From contig CAYRBJ010000002.1 in NCBI GenBank assembly GCA_964422615.1, positions 68,092 through 132,091 on the forward strand: a DNA stretch of 64,000 nt, given 5' to 3'. The translations under genes and the position numbers were made by a program. This document shows, one piece after another, positions 17,395 to 25,974 of the stretch (within the stretch, counting starts at the first letter, position 1; each line of letters opens with the position of its first letter). This DNA is from DATLWN01 sp964422615 (GTDB lineage: Bacteria; Pseudomonadota; Zetaproteobacteria; Mariprofundales; Mariprofundaceae). The notes under the pieces were generated by a model. The model searched no databases, was not told the origin of the DNA, and saw nothing but the letters and a program-made list of their open reading frames with translations.

Positions 17395-17706
17395 ATGCGT
17401 ACATCCGCAGATAGCAAGGCCCGTCCGTCGATGGGGGAAGATGTCCACGGTACGATTGCTTGGATCAAGCGGCATGCGCCGCTGACCGAGCTGTGCCAGT
17501 TCGGCGGCTGGCCGGACGATACTAGGCTGCAGGTCGAGGTGTGCAGTCGCACACCTGAGGAATGGATCGTCAACATCCGTTTCGATGAGACCATTATGGA
17601 GATCTCGGAATGCGACATCACCGAGCGCGAACGCTGCGGCCAGTATGCTGTGAGCTTTGACGATGCCGGGCATCCTTCCGCCATCCGCCTGATCCAGCCG
17701 CTGTAG
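17395..17706 (+). CDS. Hypothetical cytoplasmic protein
   Basis: The 103-aa product has a normal mixed composition (for example IAWIKRHAPLTELCQFGGW and SRTPEEWIVNIRFDETIMEI) with no signal peptide or membrane segment. I do not recognise the family. The beta-strand-like central part and C-terminal AIRLIQPL suggest a small alpha/beta domain. The reading frame was preferred over the overlapping reverse frame because its codon use and amino-acid order look like a natural protein. It is convergent with the Mut7-C gene. Confidence 0.6.
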   Translation: MRTSADSKARPSMGEDVHGTIAWIKRHAPLTELCQFGGWPDDTRLQVEVCSRTPEEWIVNIRFDETIMEISECDITERERCGQYAVSFDDAGHPSAIRLIQPL

Positions 17707-17719
17707 CGGGGTCATCCCT

Positions 17720-18199
17720 TCAGGAGCGGTGCTTCCAGCGATGCAGTTTGGCGCGCATGCGCCGCACATGGCTGCCGTGCCAGTACAGGCGGTGGCAGCC
17801 GGGGCATTCGTACAGGGTATCGAGGGATTCGCGGCTGAATTCCGGCACCTCGGCGAGCCTCGCGGCGTCGGCTGGCTTCAGCGGGGCGTTGCATACGAGG
17901 CAGCGTGAGAAGGGCGCATGCAGCCAGTCCACGGAGAAAATCCTGCCCAGTTCATCCACCTGCGCCGGCACGTCGTTGCCGGTCATCAGGATCACGCATT
18001 CCCGCGCCTGTTTGAACTCGGCCATCTTGCGATCACGCGTCAACAGCCAGCGCCCCTCGCGGCAGGCCTGCTCGACCAGTTGGCGGTCGGCCTGTCCCGC
18101 CTCGGCGATCACGGTGTCGTAACCCGAGGCGCGCAGCCAGCGTCCGAGGCGGCGCAGCATCTCGTCGCAGAGGAATCTCAGCTCTTGTGCGTCACGCAT
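17720..18199 (-). CDS. Mut7-C RNase-domain protein with zinc ribbon
   Basis: The 159-aa protein begins with the Mut7-C/PIN-like opening RFLCDEMLRRLGRWLRASGYDT, containing the first acidic residue, followed by LLTRDRKMAE with the second acidic pair. A C-terminal zinc ribbon follows (CLVCNAPL near 97 and YECPGCHRLYWHGSH near 137). This matches COG1656 proteins, predicted nucleases acting on RNA. ATG 18199 has AAAGG 6 nt before it; longer starts up to 18274 add no conserved sequence. Confidence 0.8.
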   Translation of the reverse strand: MRDAQELRFLCDEMLRRLGRWLRASGYDTVIAEAGQADRQLVEQACREGRWLLTRDRKMAEFKQARECVILMTGNDVPAQVDELGRIFSVDWLHAPFSRCLVCNAPLKPADAARLAEVPEFSRESLDTLYECPGCHRLYWHGSHVRRMRAKLHRWKHRS

Positions 18200-18376
18200 G
18201 GCATGCCTTTGGGGTGAAGGGCCATGCAGGAATGTAAGGTCCATTCGCGGCCGCACGCAATGTCTGGGCAGCATATTTGTCCCAACTGCGCGGTTTCATC
18301 TATAGTCGGGTTTTATGCTTGCTGTGTTGGTTCGGGGGAGTACACGGTCAGGCAATGGAATTCGCATGGAGGCTTT

Positions 18377-18580
18377 ATGGTCCCTCTCCATGAAATCATC
18401 GCCAAGGCCAAGACGCTCGGCATCAAGAGTGCCGAGACGATGGACCGCGTGCAGTTGGTCCGCGCCATCCAGGTCAAGGAGGGGCATTCGCCGTGCTACG
18501 GCACCAACTGGTGCAAGCCGGAATGGAAAGAGGCCTGTATGTGGAAGGATGAATGCGCTTCGAAGATATTCAGTCAGTGA
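18377..18580 (+). CDS. SAP-domain protein with four-Cys tail
   Basis: The 67-aa protein starts at an ATG with GGAGG 4 nt before it. Residues 3-35 form a SAP/Rho-N-like helix-extension-helix (LHEIIAKAKTLGIKSA...MDRVQLVRAIQ), a fold that binds nucleic acid. The tail carries four Cys (CYGTNWC, then ACMWKDEC), likely a metal or Fe-S site. It is followed after 20 bp by a 2Fe-2S ferredoxin-like gene in the same direction, so the two probably share a transcript. The joint function is unknown. Confidence 0.75.
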   Translation: MVPLHEIIAKAKTLGIKSAETMDRVQLVRAIQVKEGHSPCYGTNWCKPEWKEACMWKDECASKIFSQ

Positions 18581-18600
18581 GCGTCTAGAGGGGGAGATTC

Positions 18601-18963
18601 ATGGACGAGAAGCTGACGGAGGTCGTGAACAAACGGGCTATCGGGCATCTGCGGCGCCACATCCTGTTGTGCTCCGACCAGACCAAGCCCAAGTGCTGCG
18701 ATCGTGAGGCGGGGCTCGCATCCTGGAATTACCTGAAGCGTCGGCTGGCCGAGTTGGGGCTGGCTGGCAAGGGCGGCATCTACCGCACCAAGGCCAATTG
18801 CCTGCAGATCTGCCGGGACGGACCGATCGCCGTGGTCTATCCGGAGGGTGCCTGGTACCACTCCTGCACACCCGAGGTCATCGAGCGCATCATCCAGGAG
18901 CACCTGATCGGCGGCCGGTTGGTGGAGGATAACCTGATTCTTGCCAAGCCTCTTCAACCTTGA
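18601..18963 (+). CDS. 2Fe-2S thioredoxin-like ferredoxin
   Basis: In this 120-aa protein the opening HILLCSDQTKPKCC gives the first two cluster Cys (with an adjacent extra Cys). NCLQICRDGPIAVVYPEGAWY near residue 68 gives the CX3C pair and the typical following strand. This is the (2Fe-2S) ferredoxin-domain family related to NuoE and the Aquifex/Clostridium-type ferredoxins. GGGGGAG precedes the ATG. The gene ends just before a strong terminator, completing a two-gene unit with the SAP protein. Confidence 0.85.
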   Translation: MDEKLTEVVNKRAIGHLRRHILLCSDQTKPKCCDREAGLASWNYLKRRLAELGLAGKGGIYRTKANCLQICRDGPIAVVYPEGAWYHSCTPEVIERIIQEHLIGGRLVEDNLILAKPLQP

Positions 18964-18980
18964 ACTGATTCGTCCATGAA

Positions 18981-19006
18981 AAAAGCGGGCCCGAAGGCCC
19001 GCTTTT
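18981..19006. terminator. Bidirectional intrinsic terminator
   Basis: An 11-bp perfect stem AAAAGCGGGCC / GGCCCGCTTTT encloses a CGAA tetraloop. The stem ends in A4 on one side and T4 on the other, so it can serve both the ferredoxin gene (plus) and the fba operon (minus), which converge here. Confidence 0.85.
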
Positions 19007-19026
19007 CCGTGGTCGTGAGAGAATGA

Positions 19027-20064
19027 TTACTTGTAGTAAGAGACCATCTTCTCCAGCGATACCGGCTTGATCTTAGAGGCGTTGCCGGCGCTACCGAAGG
19101 CCTCGTAACGGGCCTTGCAGATCTCCTTCATGGCCTTCGTCGATTCCTTCAGGAACTTGCGTGGATCGAAGTTCGACGTGTTCTCGGCCAGATGCTTGCG
19201 GATCGCACCGGTCGAGGCCATGCGAAGATCGGTATCGATGTTGACCTTGCGCACGCCGTGCTTGATGCCCTCGACGATCTCTTCCACAGGCACGCCGTAG
19301 GTCTGGCCCATGTCGCCGCCGTAGCTGTTGATGATCTCCAGCCAGTCCTGCGGCACCGACGAGGAGCCGTGCATCACCAGGTGCGTGTTCGGCAGCTTGG
19401 CATGGATTTTCTTGACGGTATCGATGGACAGGATGTCGCCCGTCGGCGGACGGGTAAACTTGTAGGCGCCGTGGCTGGTGCCGATGGCGATGGCCAGGGC
19501 ATCGACGTTGGTTTTCGCGACGAAGTCCATGGCCTCATCGGGATCGGTCAGCAGCGAGGAATGATCCAGCTTGCCCTCGGCGCCGTGGCCATCCTCCTCA
19601 CCCATCATGCCGGTCTCCAGCGAACCCAGGCAGCCAAGCTCACCCTCGACGGAAACGCCGCAGGCATGGGCCATTTCGGACACTTTGCGGGTCACTTCGA
19701 CGTTGTATTCATAACTGGACGGGGTCTTCATGTCCGACATCAGCGAGCCATCCATCATCACCGATGAAAAACCCGACTGGATCGAGCGCATGCATACCGC
19801 AGGCTCCGAGCCGTGGTCCTGATGCATGACGACCGGGATATCCGGGTACATTTCCAGCGCCGCGATGATCAGGTGGCGCAGGAAGGGCTCACCCGCATAG
19901 GAACGGGCGCCGGCCGAACCCTGCATGATCACCGGCGAATTGGTCTCATCGGCGGCCTGCATGATGGCATGCACCTGTTCCATGTTGTTGACGTTGAATG
20001 CCGGCATGCCGTAGTTGTGTTCGGCCGCATGGTCGAGCAGCTGTCGCATCGAGATAAGTGCCAT
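19027..20064 (-). CDS. fba: Fructose-bisphosphate aldolase, class II
   Basis: The 345-aa zinc enzyme shows HQDHG at residues 81-85, with further metal ligands in GTSHGAYK and MHGSSS near 205-240, and a catalytic Asp in the HQDHG loop. Length and sequence match the CbbA/type B class II subgroup found in Calvin-cycle operons. It joins dihydroxyacetone phosphate with glyceraldehyde 3-phosphate or erythrose 4-phosphate. It is the last gene of the minus-strand carbon cluster, 69 bp after pyk and just before a terminator. The class I enzyme at 701-1747 is unrelated in fold details. Confidence 0.93.
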   Translation of the reverse strand: MALISMRQLLDHAAEHNYGMPAFNVNNMEQVHAIMQAADETNSPVIMQGSAGARSYAGEPFLRHLIIAALEMYPDIPVVMHQDHGSEPAVCMRSIQSGFSSVMMDGSLMSDMKTPSSYEYNVEVTRKVSEMAHACGVSVEGELGCLGSLETGMMGEEDGHGAEGKLDHSSLLTDPDEAMDFVAKTNVDALAIAIGTSHGAYKFTRPPTGDILSIDTVKKIHAKLPNTHLVMHGSSSVPQDWLEIINSYGGDMGQTYGVPVEEIVEGIKHGVRKVNIDTDLRMASTGAIRKHLAENTSNFDPRKFLKESTKAMKEICKARYEAFGSAGNASKIKPVSLEKMVSYYK

Positions 20065-20133
20065 TGTCTCCTCCTCACAAATCAGAAATCCATCCTAGTC
20101 CGCTTGTGGACCGAAAAGCAATTCGTCCGGGGC

Positions 20134-21576
20134 CTAATCCACCCTTACCAGTTTCATGGTATTTGTGGAGCCGGCCCGCCCCATCGGTGTGCCCATGGTC
20201 ATCACCACCATGTCGCCTTTATTGACCAGGCCATCCTTGTGCATCATCTCGAGCACCTCGATCGTGGCGCGCGGGGCATCGGTGGCCTCGCTGTAGCTTC
20301 CCGGCAGCACTTTGGGGATGACGTCGCGGTATAGGGCCACTCGTCCGAGCGTGTCCTTTTCCGGGGTCAGGGCATAGATCGGAACCGAACTCATCGAGCG
20401 CGACATGTACAGCGCGGTGTTGCCGCTCTGTGTGAATGCCGCGATGGCCTTGATCGGCATGGTATTCGCCGTTTCCATGGCCATGCGGGCGATGCACTCG
20501 TCTACGGAGCGCGGCGGATGCCTCGGCTCGCGCGTGGCTGTTGACGGCAACACGTTCTGGCGCTCGGTTTCGATGCACGTACGGTGCATGGCCATGACGG
20601 CCTCGACCGGATACTTGCCGGCGGCCGATTCGCCTGAAAGCATCACGGCGTCGGTGCCGTCCAGCACGGCATTGGCACAGTCGTTGACCTCGGCACGGGT
20701 GGGGATTGGGTTGCTGATCATCGATTCCATCATCTGTGTGGCAACGATCACCGGACAGTTGTATTTCGGTGCCAGGCGCATGATGCGTTTCTGTACCGGC
20801 GGCACAGCAGCATCGCCGATCTCCACGCCCAGATCGCCGCGGGCGACCATCACCACATCGGAAGCGGCCAGGATGTCCTCGAGATTGTCCACCGCCTCGG
20901 CACGCTCGATCTTGGCGACAATGCCGGCATGACCGCCGGCCTCGTGCACCAGGCGCCGCGCCTCGTCGATATCGGTGCCATCGCACGGGAAGGAGATGGC
21001 GATGTAGTCGGCCTTCAACTGCACGGCCGTCTTGATGTCTTCCTTGTCCTTGTCGGTCAAAGCCCTGGCCGACAGGCCGCCGCCGGCACGGTTGATGCCC
21101 TTGTTGTTGGACAGCTCGCCTCCGACAACGACGGTGCAGTGGATCTCTTCGCCCAGGATTGCATCGACATCCATGACGATCAGTCCGTCATTGAGCAGCA
21201 GGCGGGATCCCGGTTCGACATCACCGACCAGTTCCTTGTAGGTGAGTCCGATGCGGTCATCGTCGCCGGCATCCAGCGCCAGTGCCGCATCAATGATGAA
21301 TTTCTGGCCTGGCTTCAGATGGGTTTTGCCGCTTTTGAACTTGCCGATACGGATCTTCGGTCCCTGCATGTCGGCCAGGATGCCGACGACGACACCGTGC
21401 TTCTGTGCTGTGGAGCGGACCAACTCAGCCCGCTTGATATGCTCATCAGCGGTGCCGTGGGAGAAATTCAGGCGCACGACGTTGACGCCCGCCGCGATCA
21501 GCCGGTCCAGGATCTCGGGGCTCTCCGAGGCCGGGCCGAGCGTGGCTACGATTTTTGTTCTGCGGATATGGGTCAC
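20134..21576 (-). CDS. pyk: Pyruvate kinase
   Basis: The 480-aa enzyme opens with RRTKIVATLGPASES and has the Mg/ADP-site stretch IVAKIERAEAVDNLEDIL and the catalytic MVARGDLGVEIG. IVATQMMESMI and the K+-site region are present. The start is a GTG that overlaps the pgk stop by 4 nt (GTGA), indicating translational coupling. Pyruvate kinase makes pyruvate and ATP at the end of glycolysis; its presence in the pgk-gap cluster links triose phosphate drawn from fixation to pyruvate supply. Confidence 0.95.
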   Translation of the reverse strand: MTHIRRTKIVATLGPASESPEILDRLIAAGVNVVRLNFSHGTADEHIKRAELVRSTAQKHGVVVGILADMQGPKIRIGKFKSGKTHLKPGQKFIIDAALALDAGDDDRIGLTYKELVGDVEPGSRLLLNDGLIVMDVDAILGEEIHCTVVVGGELSNNKGINRAGGGLSARALTDKDKEDIKTAVQLKADYIAISFPCDGTDIDEARRLVHEAGGHAGIVAKIERAEAVDNLEDILAASDVVMVARGDLGVEIGDAAVPPVQKRIMRLAPKYNCPVIVATQMMESMISNPIPTRAEVNDCANAVLDGTDAVMLSGESAAGKYPVEAVMAMHRTCIETERQNVLPSTATREPRHPPRSVDECIARMAMETANTMPIKAIAAFTQSGNTALYMSRSMSSVPIYALTPEKDTLGRVALYRDVIPKVLPGSYSEATDAPRATIEVLEMMHKDGLVNKGDMVVMTMGTPMGRAGSTNTMKLVRVD

Positions 21577-22754
21577 TGGGCGGCACGCTCCTCAAGCATA
21601 GAGACGGCCGGGAGCTTCTTGCCCTCGAGGAACTCGAGGAAGGCGCCGCCGGCGGTCGAGATGTAGGATACCTTGTCGTAGATATCGTACTTCTGGATGG
21701 CGGCGATGGTATCGCCGCCACCGGCCAGCGTGAAGGCGTTTGTTTCGGCGATGGCGTTGGCGATGGTCTTGGTGCCCCCGCCGAACTGGTCGAACTCGAA
21801 CACGCCGACCGGGCCGTTCCACACCACGGTGCCGGCCTTCATGATGATGTCGGCGAGCTCCTGCGCACTCTTCGGGCCGATATCGAAGATCATGTCGTCA
21901 TCGGCCACCGCATCAGCATTCTTCAGCACCGCCGGCTCGGCCGCATCGAAGCGTTTGCCGACCACCACGTCCACGGCAATGGGGATCGTGGCGCCGCGGG
22001 CGCTCATCTTCGTCATCAGGCTCTTGGCAGTGGGGACGAGGTCGTCCTCGCACAGGCTTTTGCCGACGGGATGGCCGGCGGCCTTCAAAAAGGTGTTGGC
22101 GATGCCGCCGCCGACCACCAGCTGGTCGCATTTTTCAGACAACGCCTCGAGCACGGTCAACTTGGTCGAGACCTTGGAGCCGCCGACAATCGCCACCATC
22201 GGCCTGGCCGGGTTGGCCAGCGCCTTGCCCAGCGCATCCAGCTCCTCGGTCAGCAGCATACCGGCGCAGGCGACCGGCGCATACTGGGCGATGCCATGCG
22301 TCGAGGCCTGGGCACGGTGGGCGGTGCCGAAGGCATCCATGACGAACACGTCGCACAACGCGGCATATTTGCGGGCGGTCTCCTCGGCGTTTTTCTTCTC
22401 ACCCTTGTTGATGCGGCAATTCTCCAGCAGCACCAGTTCTCCCTCGGCAACCTCGAAACCGCCATCGACCCAGTCCTTAATCAGACGTACCGGCTTGCCA
22501 AGCTTGGCGGCAAGCACATCGGCCACTGGCTTCAGAGAGTTCTCCGCGCTCCAAACGCCTTCTTCCGGGCGGCCCAGATGCGAGGTGACCATGACACGGG
22601 CGCCGGCGTTCAGCGCGAATTCGATGGTGGGCATGGAGGCGGTGATGCGGGCATCCGATGTCACCTTGCCGTCCTTGACGGGCACGTTCAGGTCGGCGCG
22701 GATGAACACACGCTTGCCCTTCAGATCGAGGTCGGTCATTTTGATAATGGACAT
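21573..22754 (-). CDS. pgk: Phosphoglycerate kinase
   Basis: The 393-aa enzyme starts with KRVFIRADLNVPVKDG near residue 14, then SHLGRP near 57. The ATP-binding GGSKVSTKLTVLE near 195 and the C-terminal GGGDTIAAI near 370 are present. The ATG at 22754 has AAGGGGGA 4 nt upstream; a longer frame start at 22796 lacks one. It interconverts 3-phosphoglycerate and 1,3-bisphosphoglycerate. It is coupled with pyk downstream, and separated from gap by 158 bp that contain a 13-bp stem-loop. Confidence 0.95.
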   Translation of the reverse strand: MSIIKMTDLDLKGKRVFIRADLNVPVKDGKVTSDARITASMPTIEFALNAGARVMVTSHLGRPEEGVWSAENSLKPVADVLAAKLGKPVRLIKDWVDGGFEVAEGELVLLENCRINKGEKKNAEETARKYAALCDVFVMDAFGTAHRAQASTHGIAQYAPVACAGMLLTEELDALGKALANPARPMVAIVGGSKVSTKLTVLEALSEKCDQLVVGGGIANTFLKAAGHPVGKSLCEDDLVPTAKSLMTKMSARGATIPIAVDVVVGKRFDAAEPAVLKNADAVADDDMIFDIGPKSAQELADIIMKAGTVVWNGPVGVFEFDQFGGGTKTIANAIAETNAFTLAGGGDTIAAIQKYDIYDKVSYISTAGGAFLEFLEGKKLPAVSMLEERAAQ

Positions 22755-22874
22755 GATATCCCCCTTCGGTTGTCGAGCGTGGGCCATCGCCGGCATGTCC
22801 TAGCTGAGTCCAGAAAAACAGGGATGGCAAAACGCTTGTCTTTGTCGGCTTGGCTGGCAAACGGACAGGGACAA

Positions 22875-22905
22875 GCGTGGGGGCGGGATCAACCCGTCCC
22901 CACGC
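22875..22905 (-). promoter_or_regulatory. Strong intercistronic stem-loop between gap and pgk
   Basis: Bases 22875-22887 pair with 22893-22905 over 13 positions (12 Watson-Crick, one G-T) around a 5-nt loop. The hairpin begins 7 nt past the gap stop codon. No T-run follows in the transcribed direction, so it is more likely an mRNA 3'-end stabiliser or processing boundary for gap than a full terminator. The remaining spacer up to pgk is about 120 bp, enough for a separate promoter. Confidence 0.65.
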
Positions 22906-22912
22906 CATAGGC

Positions 22913-23911
22913 TTACTTGGCTACGTGAGCCACCATGCGCATCATGTTGCAGGTGTAGCCGTACTCGTTGTCGTACCAGGACACGATCTTGACGAAGGTC
23001 GGGTCCAGGGCGATGCCGGCCTCGGCATCGAAGGTCGACGGCGCCGAGTTGCCGCGGAAGTCGGTGGAGACGACCTTCTCGTCGGTATAGCTGAGCACGC
23101 CCTTCAGCTCGCCTTGGGAGGCCGCTTTCATGGCCTTGCAGATGTCGTCGTAAGAAGCATCCTTGTTCAACTCCACAGTCAGGTCGACCACGGAGACGTC
23201 GGAGGTCGGTACGCGGAAGGCCATGCCGGTCAGCTTGCCATTCAACTCCGGCAGCACCTTGCCCACAGCCTTGGCGGCACCGGTGGAGGACGGGATGATG
23301 TTCTCCAGGATGCCGCGGCCGCCGCGCCAGTCTTTCATGGACGGGCCGTCGACGGTCTTCTGCGTGGCGGTGGCCGCATGCACGGTGGTCATCAGACCGC
23401 GCTTGATGCCGAAGCTGTCATTCAGCACCTTGGCCACAGGCGCCAGGCAGTTGGTGGTGCAGGAGGCGGCGGATACGATGGCTTGGCCGGCGTAGGTGTC
23501 GTGGTTGACACCATAGACGAACATCGGCGTGGCATCCTTGGACGGTGCGCTCTGCACCACCTTTTTGGCGCCGGCCGTGATGTGTTTCTGGCAGGTCTCC
23601 TCGGTCAGGAACAGGCCGGTCGATTCGATGACGATATCGGCACCCACCTCGTTCCACTTCAGATTGGCCGGGTCGCGCTCGGCGGTCAGGCGGATGCGCT
23701 TGCCGTTGACCACCAGGGTGTTGCCGTCCACCGACACGTCGCCGTTGAAACGGCCGTGCACGGAGTCGTACTTCAGCATGTAGGCGAGGTAGTCGGGCTC
23801 GAGCAGGTCGTTGATGCCGACGATCTCCATGTCCGGGAAATCCTTCGCCACGGCACGGAATACCATGCGCCCGATGCGGCCGAATCCATTGATGCCAATT
23901 TTGATAGTCAT
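22913..23911 (-). CDS. gap: Glyceraldehyde-3-phosphate dehydrogenase, type I
   Basis: The 332-aa enzyme has the NAD-binding IGINGFGRIGRMVFRA opening and the catalytic SAASCTTNCLAP motif with Cys151. The HAATATQKTVDG region near 180 holds the catalytic His. An acidic residue after the second strand (INDLLEPD) favours NAD over NADP, though Calvin-cycle forms vary. It lies between tkt (33 bp upstream) and pgk. The usual gap-pgk pairing is kept but with a structured spacer. Confidence 0.95.
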   Translation of the reverse strand: MTIKIGINGFGRIGRMVFRAVAKDFPDMEIVGINDLLEPDYLAYMLKYDSVHGRFNGDVSVDGNTLVVNGKRIRLTAERDPANLKWNEVGADIVIESTGLFLTEETCQKHITAGAKKVVQSAPSKDATPMFVYGVNHDTYAGQAIVSAASCTTNCLAPVAKVLNDSFGIKRGLMTTVHAATATQKTVDGPSMKDWRGGRGILENIIPSSTGAAKAVGKVLPELNGKLTGMAFRVPTSDVSVVDLTVELNKDASYDDICKAMKAASQGELKGVLSYTDEKVVSTDFRGNSAPSTFDAEAGIALDPTFVKIVSWYDNEYGYTCNMMRMVAHVAK

Positions 23912-23944
23912 GTCAGTCTCCTTCTGCAGTCAAGTAATTAAAAC

Positions 23945-25942
23945 TTAAAGGGAATCGACGACGGTCACGACATGCTCGACCGTGAAGCCGAATTCCTTGA
24001 ACAGGGCACCAGCCGGCGCGGACTCGCCGAAACGATCCAGGCCGATGACCTTGCCGTTCAGGCCAACGTACTTGTACCAGCAGGAAGTAACGCCTGCCTC
24101 GACCGCCGCACGCTTGCTGACGGAGGAGGGCAGCACGCCTTCCCTGTAGGCAGCATCCTGCTGATCGAAGGTGTCCGGCGATGGCATGGAGACCACGCGT
24201 ACCTTCTTGCCCTTCTTGGCCAGTTCCGCCTGGGCATCCATAGCCAGCTGCACCTCGGAGCCGGTGGCGATGATGATCGCCTCCGGGGTGCCGGCGCAGT
24301 CGGACAGCACATAGCCGCCACGGGCGATGTCCGCGACCTGCTGATCGCTGTACTCCTGGCAGGGCAGGTTCTGGCGGGAGAAGATCAGGCAGCTTGGGCC
24401 GTCCTTGCGCTCCACGGCCTGGCGCCAGGCCACGGCGGATTCCACGGCGTCGCAAGGGCGCCAGGTGCGCATATTCGGAATCAGGCGCAGCGTGGCGGTC
24501 TGCTCGACCGGCTGATGGGTCGGACCGTCCTCACCGAGGCCGATGGAGTCATGCGTGTAGACGAAGATCGATTGGATACTCATCAGCGCCGCCATGCGCA
24601 GGGCATTGCGGGCATACTCGGAGAACATCAGGAAGGTGCCTCCGAACGGGATGACGCCGCCGTGCAGGGCCATGCCGTTGATGGCGGCGGACATGCCGAA
24701 CTCGCGCACGCCCCAGTGCATATAATTGCCGGTACGCTCAGTCTTGGAGAAGGCCACGGCCTCCGGCCATTTGGTGTTGTTCGACGGCGCTAGGTCCGCG
24801 GAGCCGCCGACCATCTCGGGCAGGGCCTTGGCGATGGTGCCGATGGTCTTGCCGGAGGCCACACGGCTGGCCCAGTTCGGCTTTTCCTGGCGCAACTGGT
24901 TCACCCAGCCGTCGATGGCAGCCCCCCAGATGTCCGGTAGCTCGCCGTTCATGCGGCGCTCGAACTCGGCGGCCAGTTCCGGATGCGCAGCACGATAGGC
25001 ATCAAAGGCGGCGTTCCAGTTACTTTCGGCCTTGGCTCCCTTGGTCTTGGCATCCCAGCCCTTGTAGATGTCGGCCGGAATCTCGAACGGTGGGTGATCC
25101 CAGCCCAGTTCCTTGCGCACCAGCGCCACCTCTTCGTCGCCGAGGGCGGCGCCGTGGCAGTCGTGGCTGCCGGCCTTGTTCGGCGAGCCATAACCGATGA
25201 TGGTTTTGCAGCAGATCATCGTCGGCCGGCTTTGCTCGGCCTTGGCCGTCTCGATGGCCTGGATCAACTCGTCGGCATCGTGGCCGTCGACGTTCGGGAT
25301 GACCTGCCAGCCATAGGCCTCGAAACGCTTCGGCGTGTCGTCGGTGAACCAGCCCTCGACATGGCCGTCGATGGAGATTCCGTTGTCATCATAGAAGCAG
25401 ATCAGCTTGCCCAGCCCCAGCGTACCGGCCAGCGAGCAGGCCTCATGCGAGATGCCCTCCATCAAGCAGCCATCGCCGAGGAACACATAGGTATGGTGAT
25501 CGACGATGGTGTGCCCGGGCTTGTTGAAGCGGCCGGCCAGCATCTGCTCGGCGATGGCCATGCCTACGGCGTTGGTGATGCCCTGGCCCAGCGGACCGGT
25601 GGTGGTTTCCACGCCCGGCGCATAGCCGTATTCCGGGTGGCCCGGGGTTTTCGAATGCAGCTGGCGGAAGTTCTTCAGTTCACTCATCGGCAGGTCGTAG
25701 CCGGTCAGGTGCAACAGCGAGTAGATCAGCATCGAGCCGTGGCCATTGGACAGCACGAAGCGGTCGCGATCGGCCCATTTCGGGTTGGCCGGGTTATGCT
25801 TCATGTAATCGTTCCACAGCACCTCGGCGATATCGGCCATACCCATCGGGGCGCCCGGGTGGCCCGAATTGGCCTTCTGTACCGCATCCATCGATAAGGC
25901 GCGGATGGCGTTGGCCAAATATCTGCGATTGTTCTTGGTCAT
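23945..25942 (-). CDS. tkt: Transketolase
   Basis: The 665-aa enzyme opens with the LANAIRALSMDAVQKANSGH signature. The thiamine diphosphate-binding GDGCLMEGISHEA and NGISIDG stretches are near residues 155-190. The pyrimidine-domain signature is THDSIGLGEDGPTHQP near 465. It moves two-carbon units in the reductive or oxidative pentose-phosphate pathway. It sits 32 bp after glpX and 33 bp before gap, so glpX-tkt-gap look like one transcript. Confidence 0.95.
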   Translation of the reverse strand: MTKNNRRYLANAIRALSMDAVQKANSGHPGAPMGMADIAEVLWNDYMKHNPANPKWADRDRFVLSNGHGSMLIYSLLHLTGYDLPMSELKNFRQLHSKTPGHPEYGYAPGVETTTGPLGQGITNAVGMAIAEQMLAGRFNKPGHTIVDHHTYVFLGDGCLMEGISHEACSLAGTLGLGKLICFYDDNGISIDGHVEGWFTDDTPKRFEAYGWQVIPNVDGHDADELIQAIETAKAEQSRPTMICCKTIIGYGSPNKAGSHDCHGAALGDEEVALVRKELGWDHPPFEIPADIYKGWDAKTKGAKAESNWNAAFDAYRAAHPELAAEFERRMNGELPDIWGAAIDGWVNQLRQEKPNWASRVASGKTIGTIAKALPEMVGGSADLAPSNNTKWPEAVAFSKTERTGNYMHWGVREFGMSAAINGMALHGGVIPFGGTFLMFSEYARNALRMAALMSIQSIFVYTHDSIGLGEDGPTHQPVEQTATLRLIPNMRTWRPCDAVESAVAWRQAVERKDGPSCLIFSRQNLPCQEYSDQQVADIARGGYVLSDCAGTPEAIIIATGSEVQLAMDAQAELAKKGKKVRVVSMPSPDTFDQQDAAYREGVLPSSVSKRAAVEAGVTSCWYKYVGLNGKVIGLDRFGESAPAGALFKEFGFTVEHVVTVVDSL

Positions 25943-25974
25943 CGATCAATACCCCTTCAATACAGTTTTAATAG

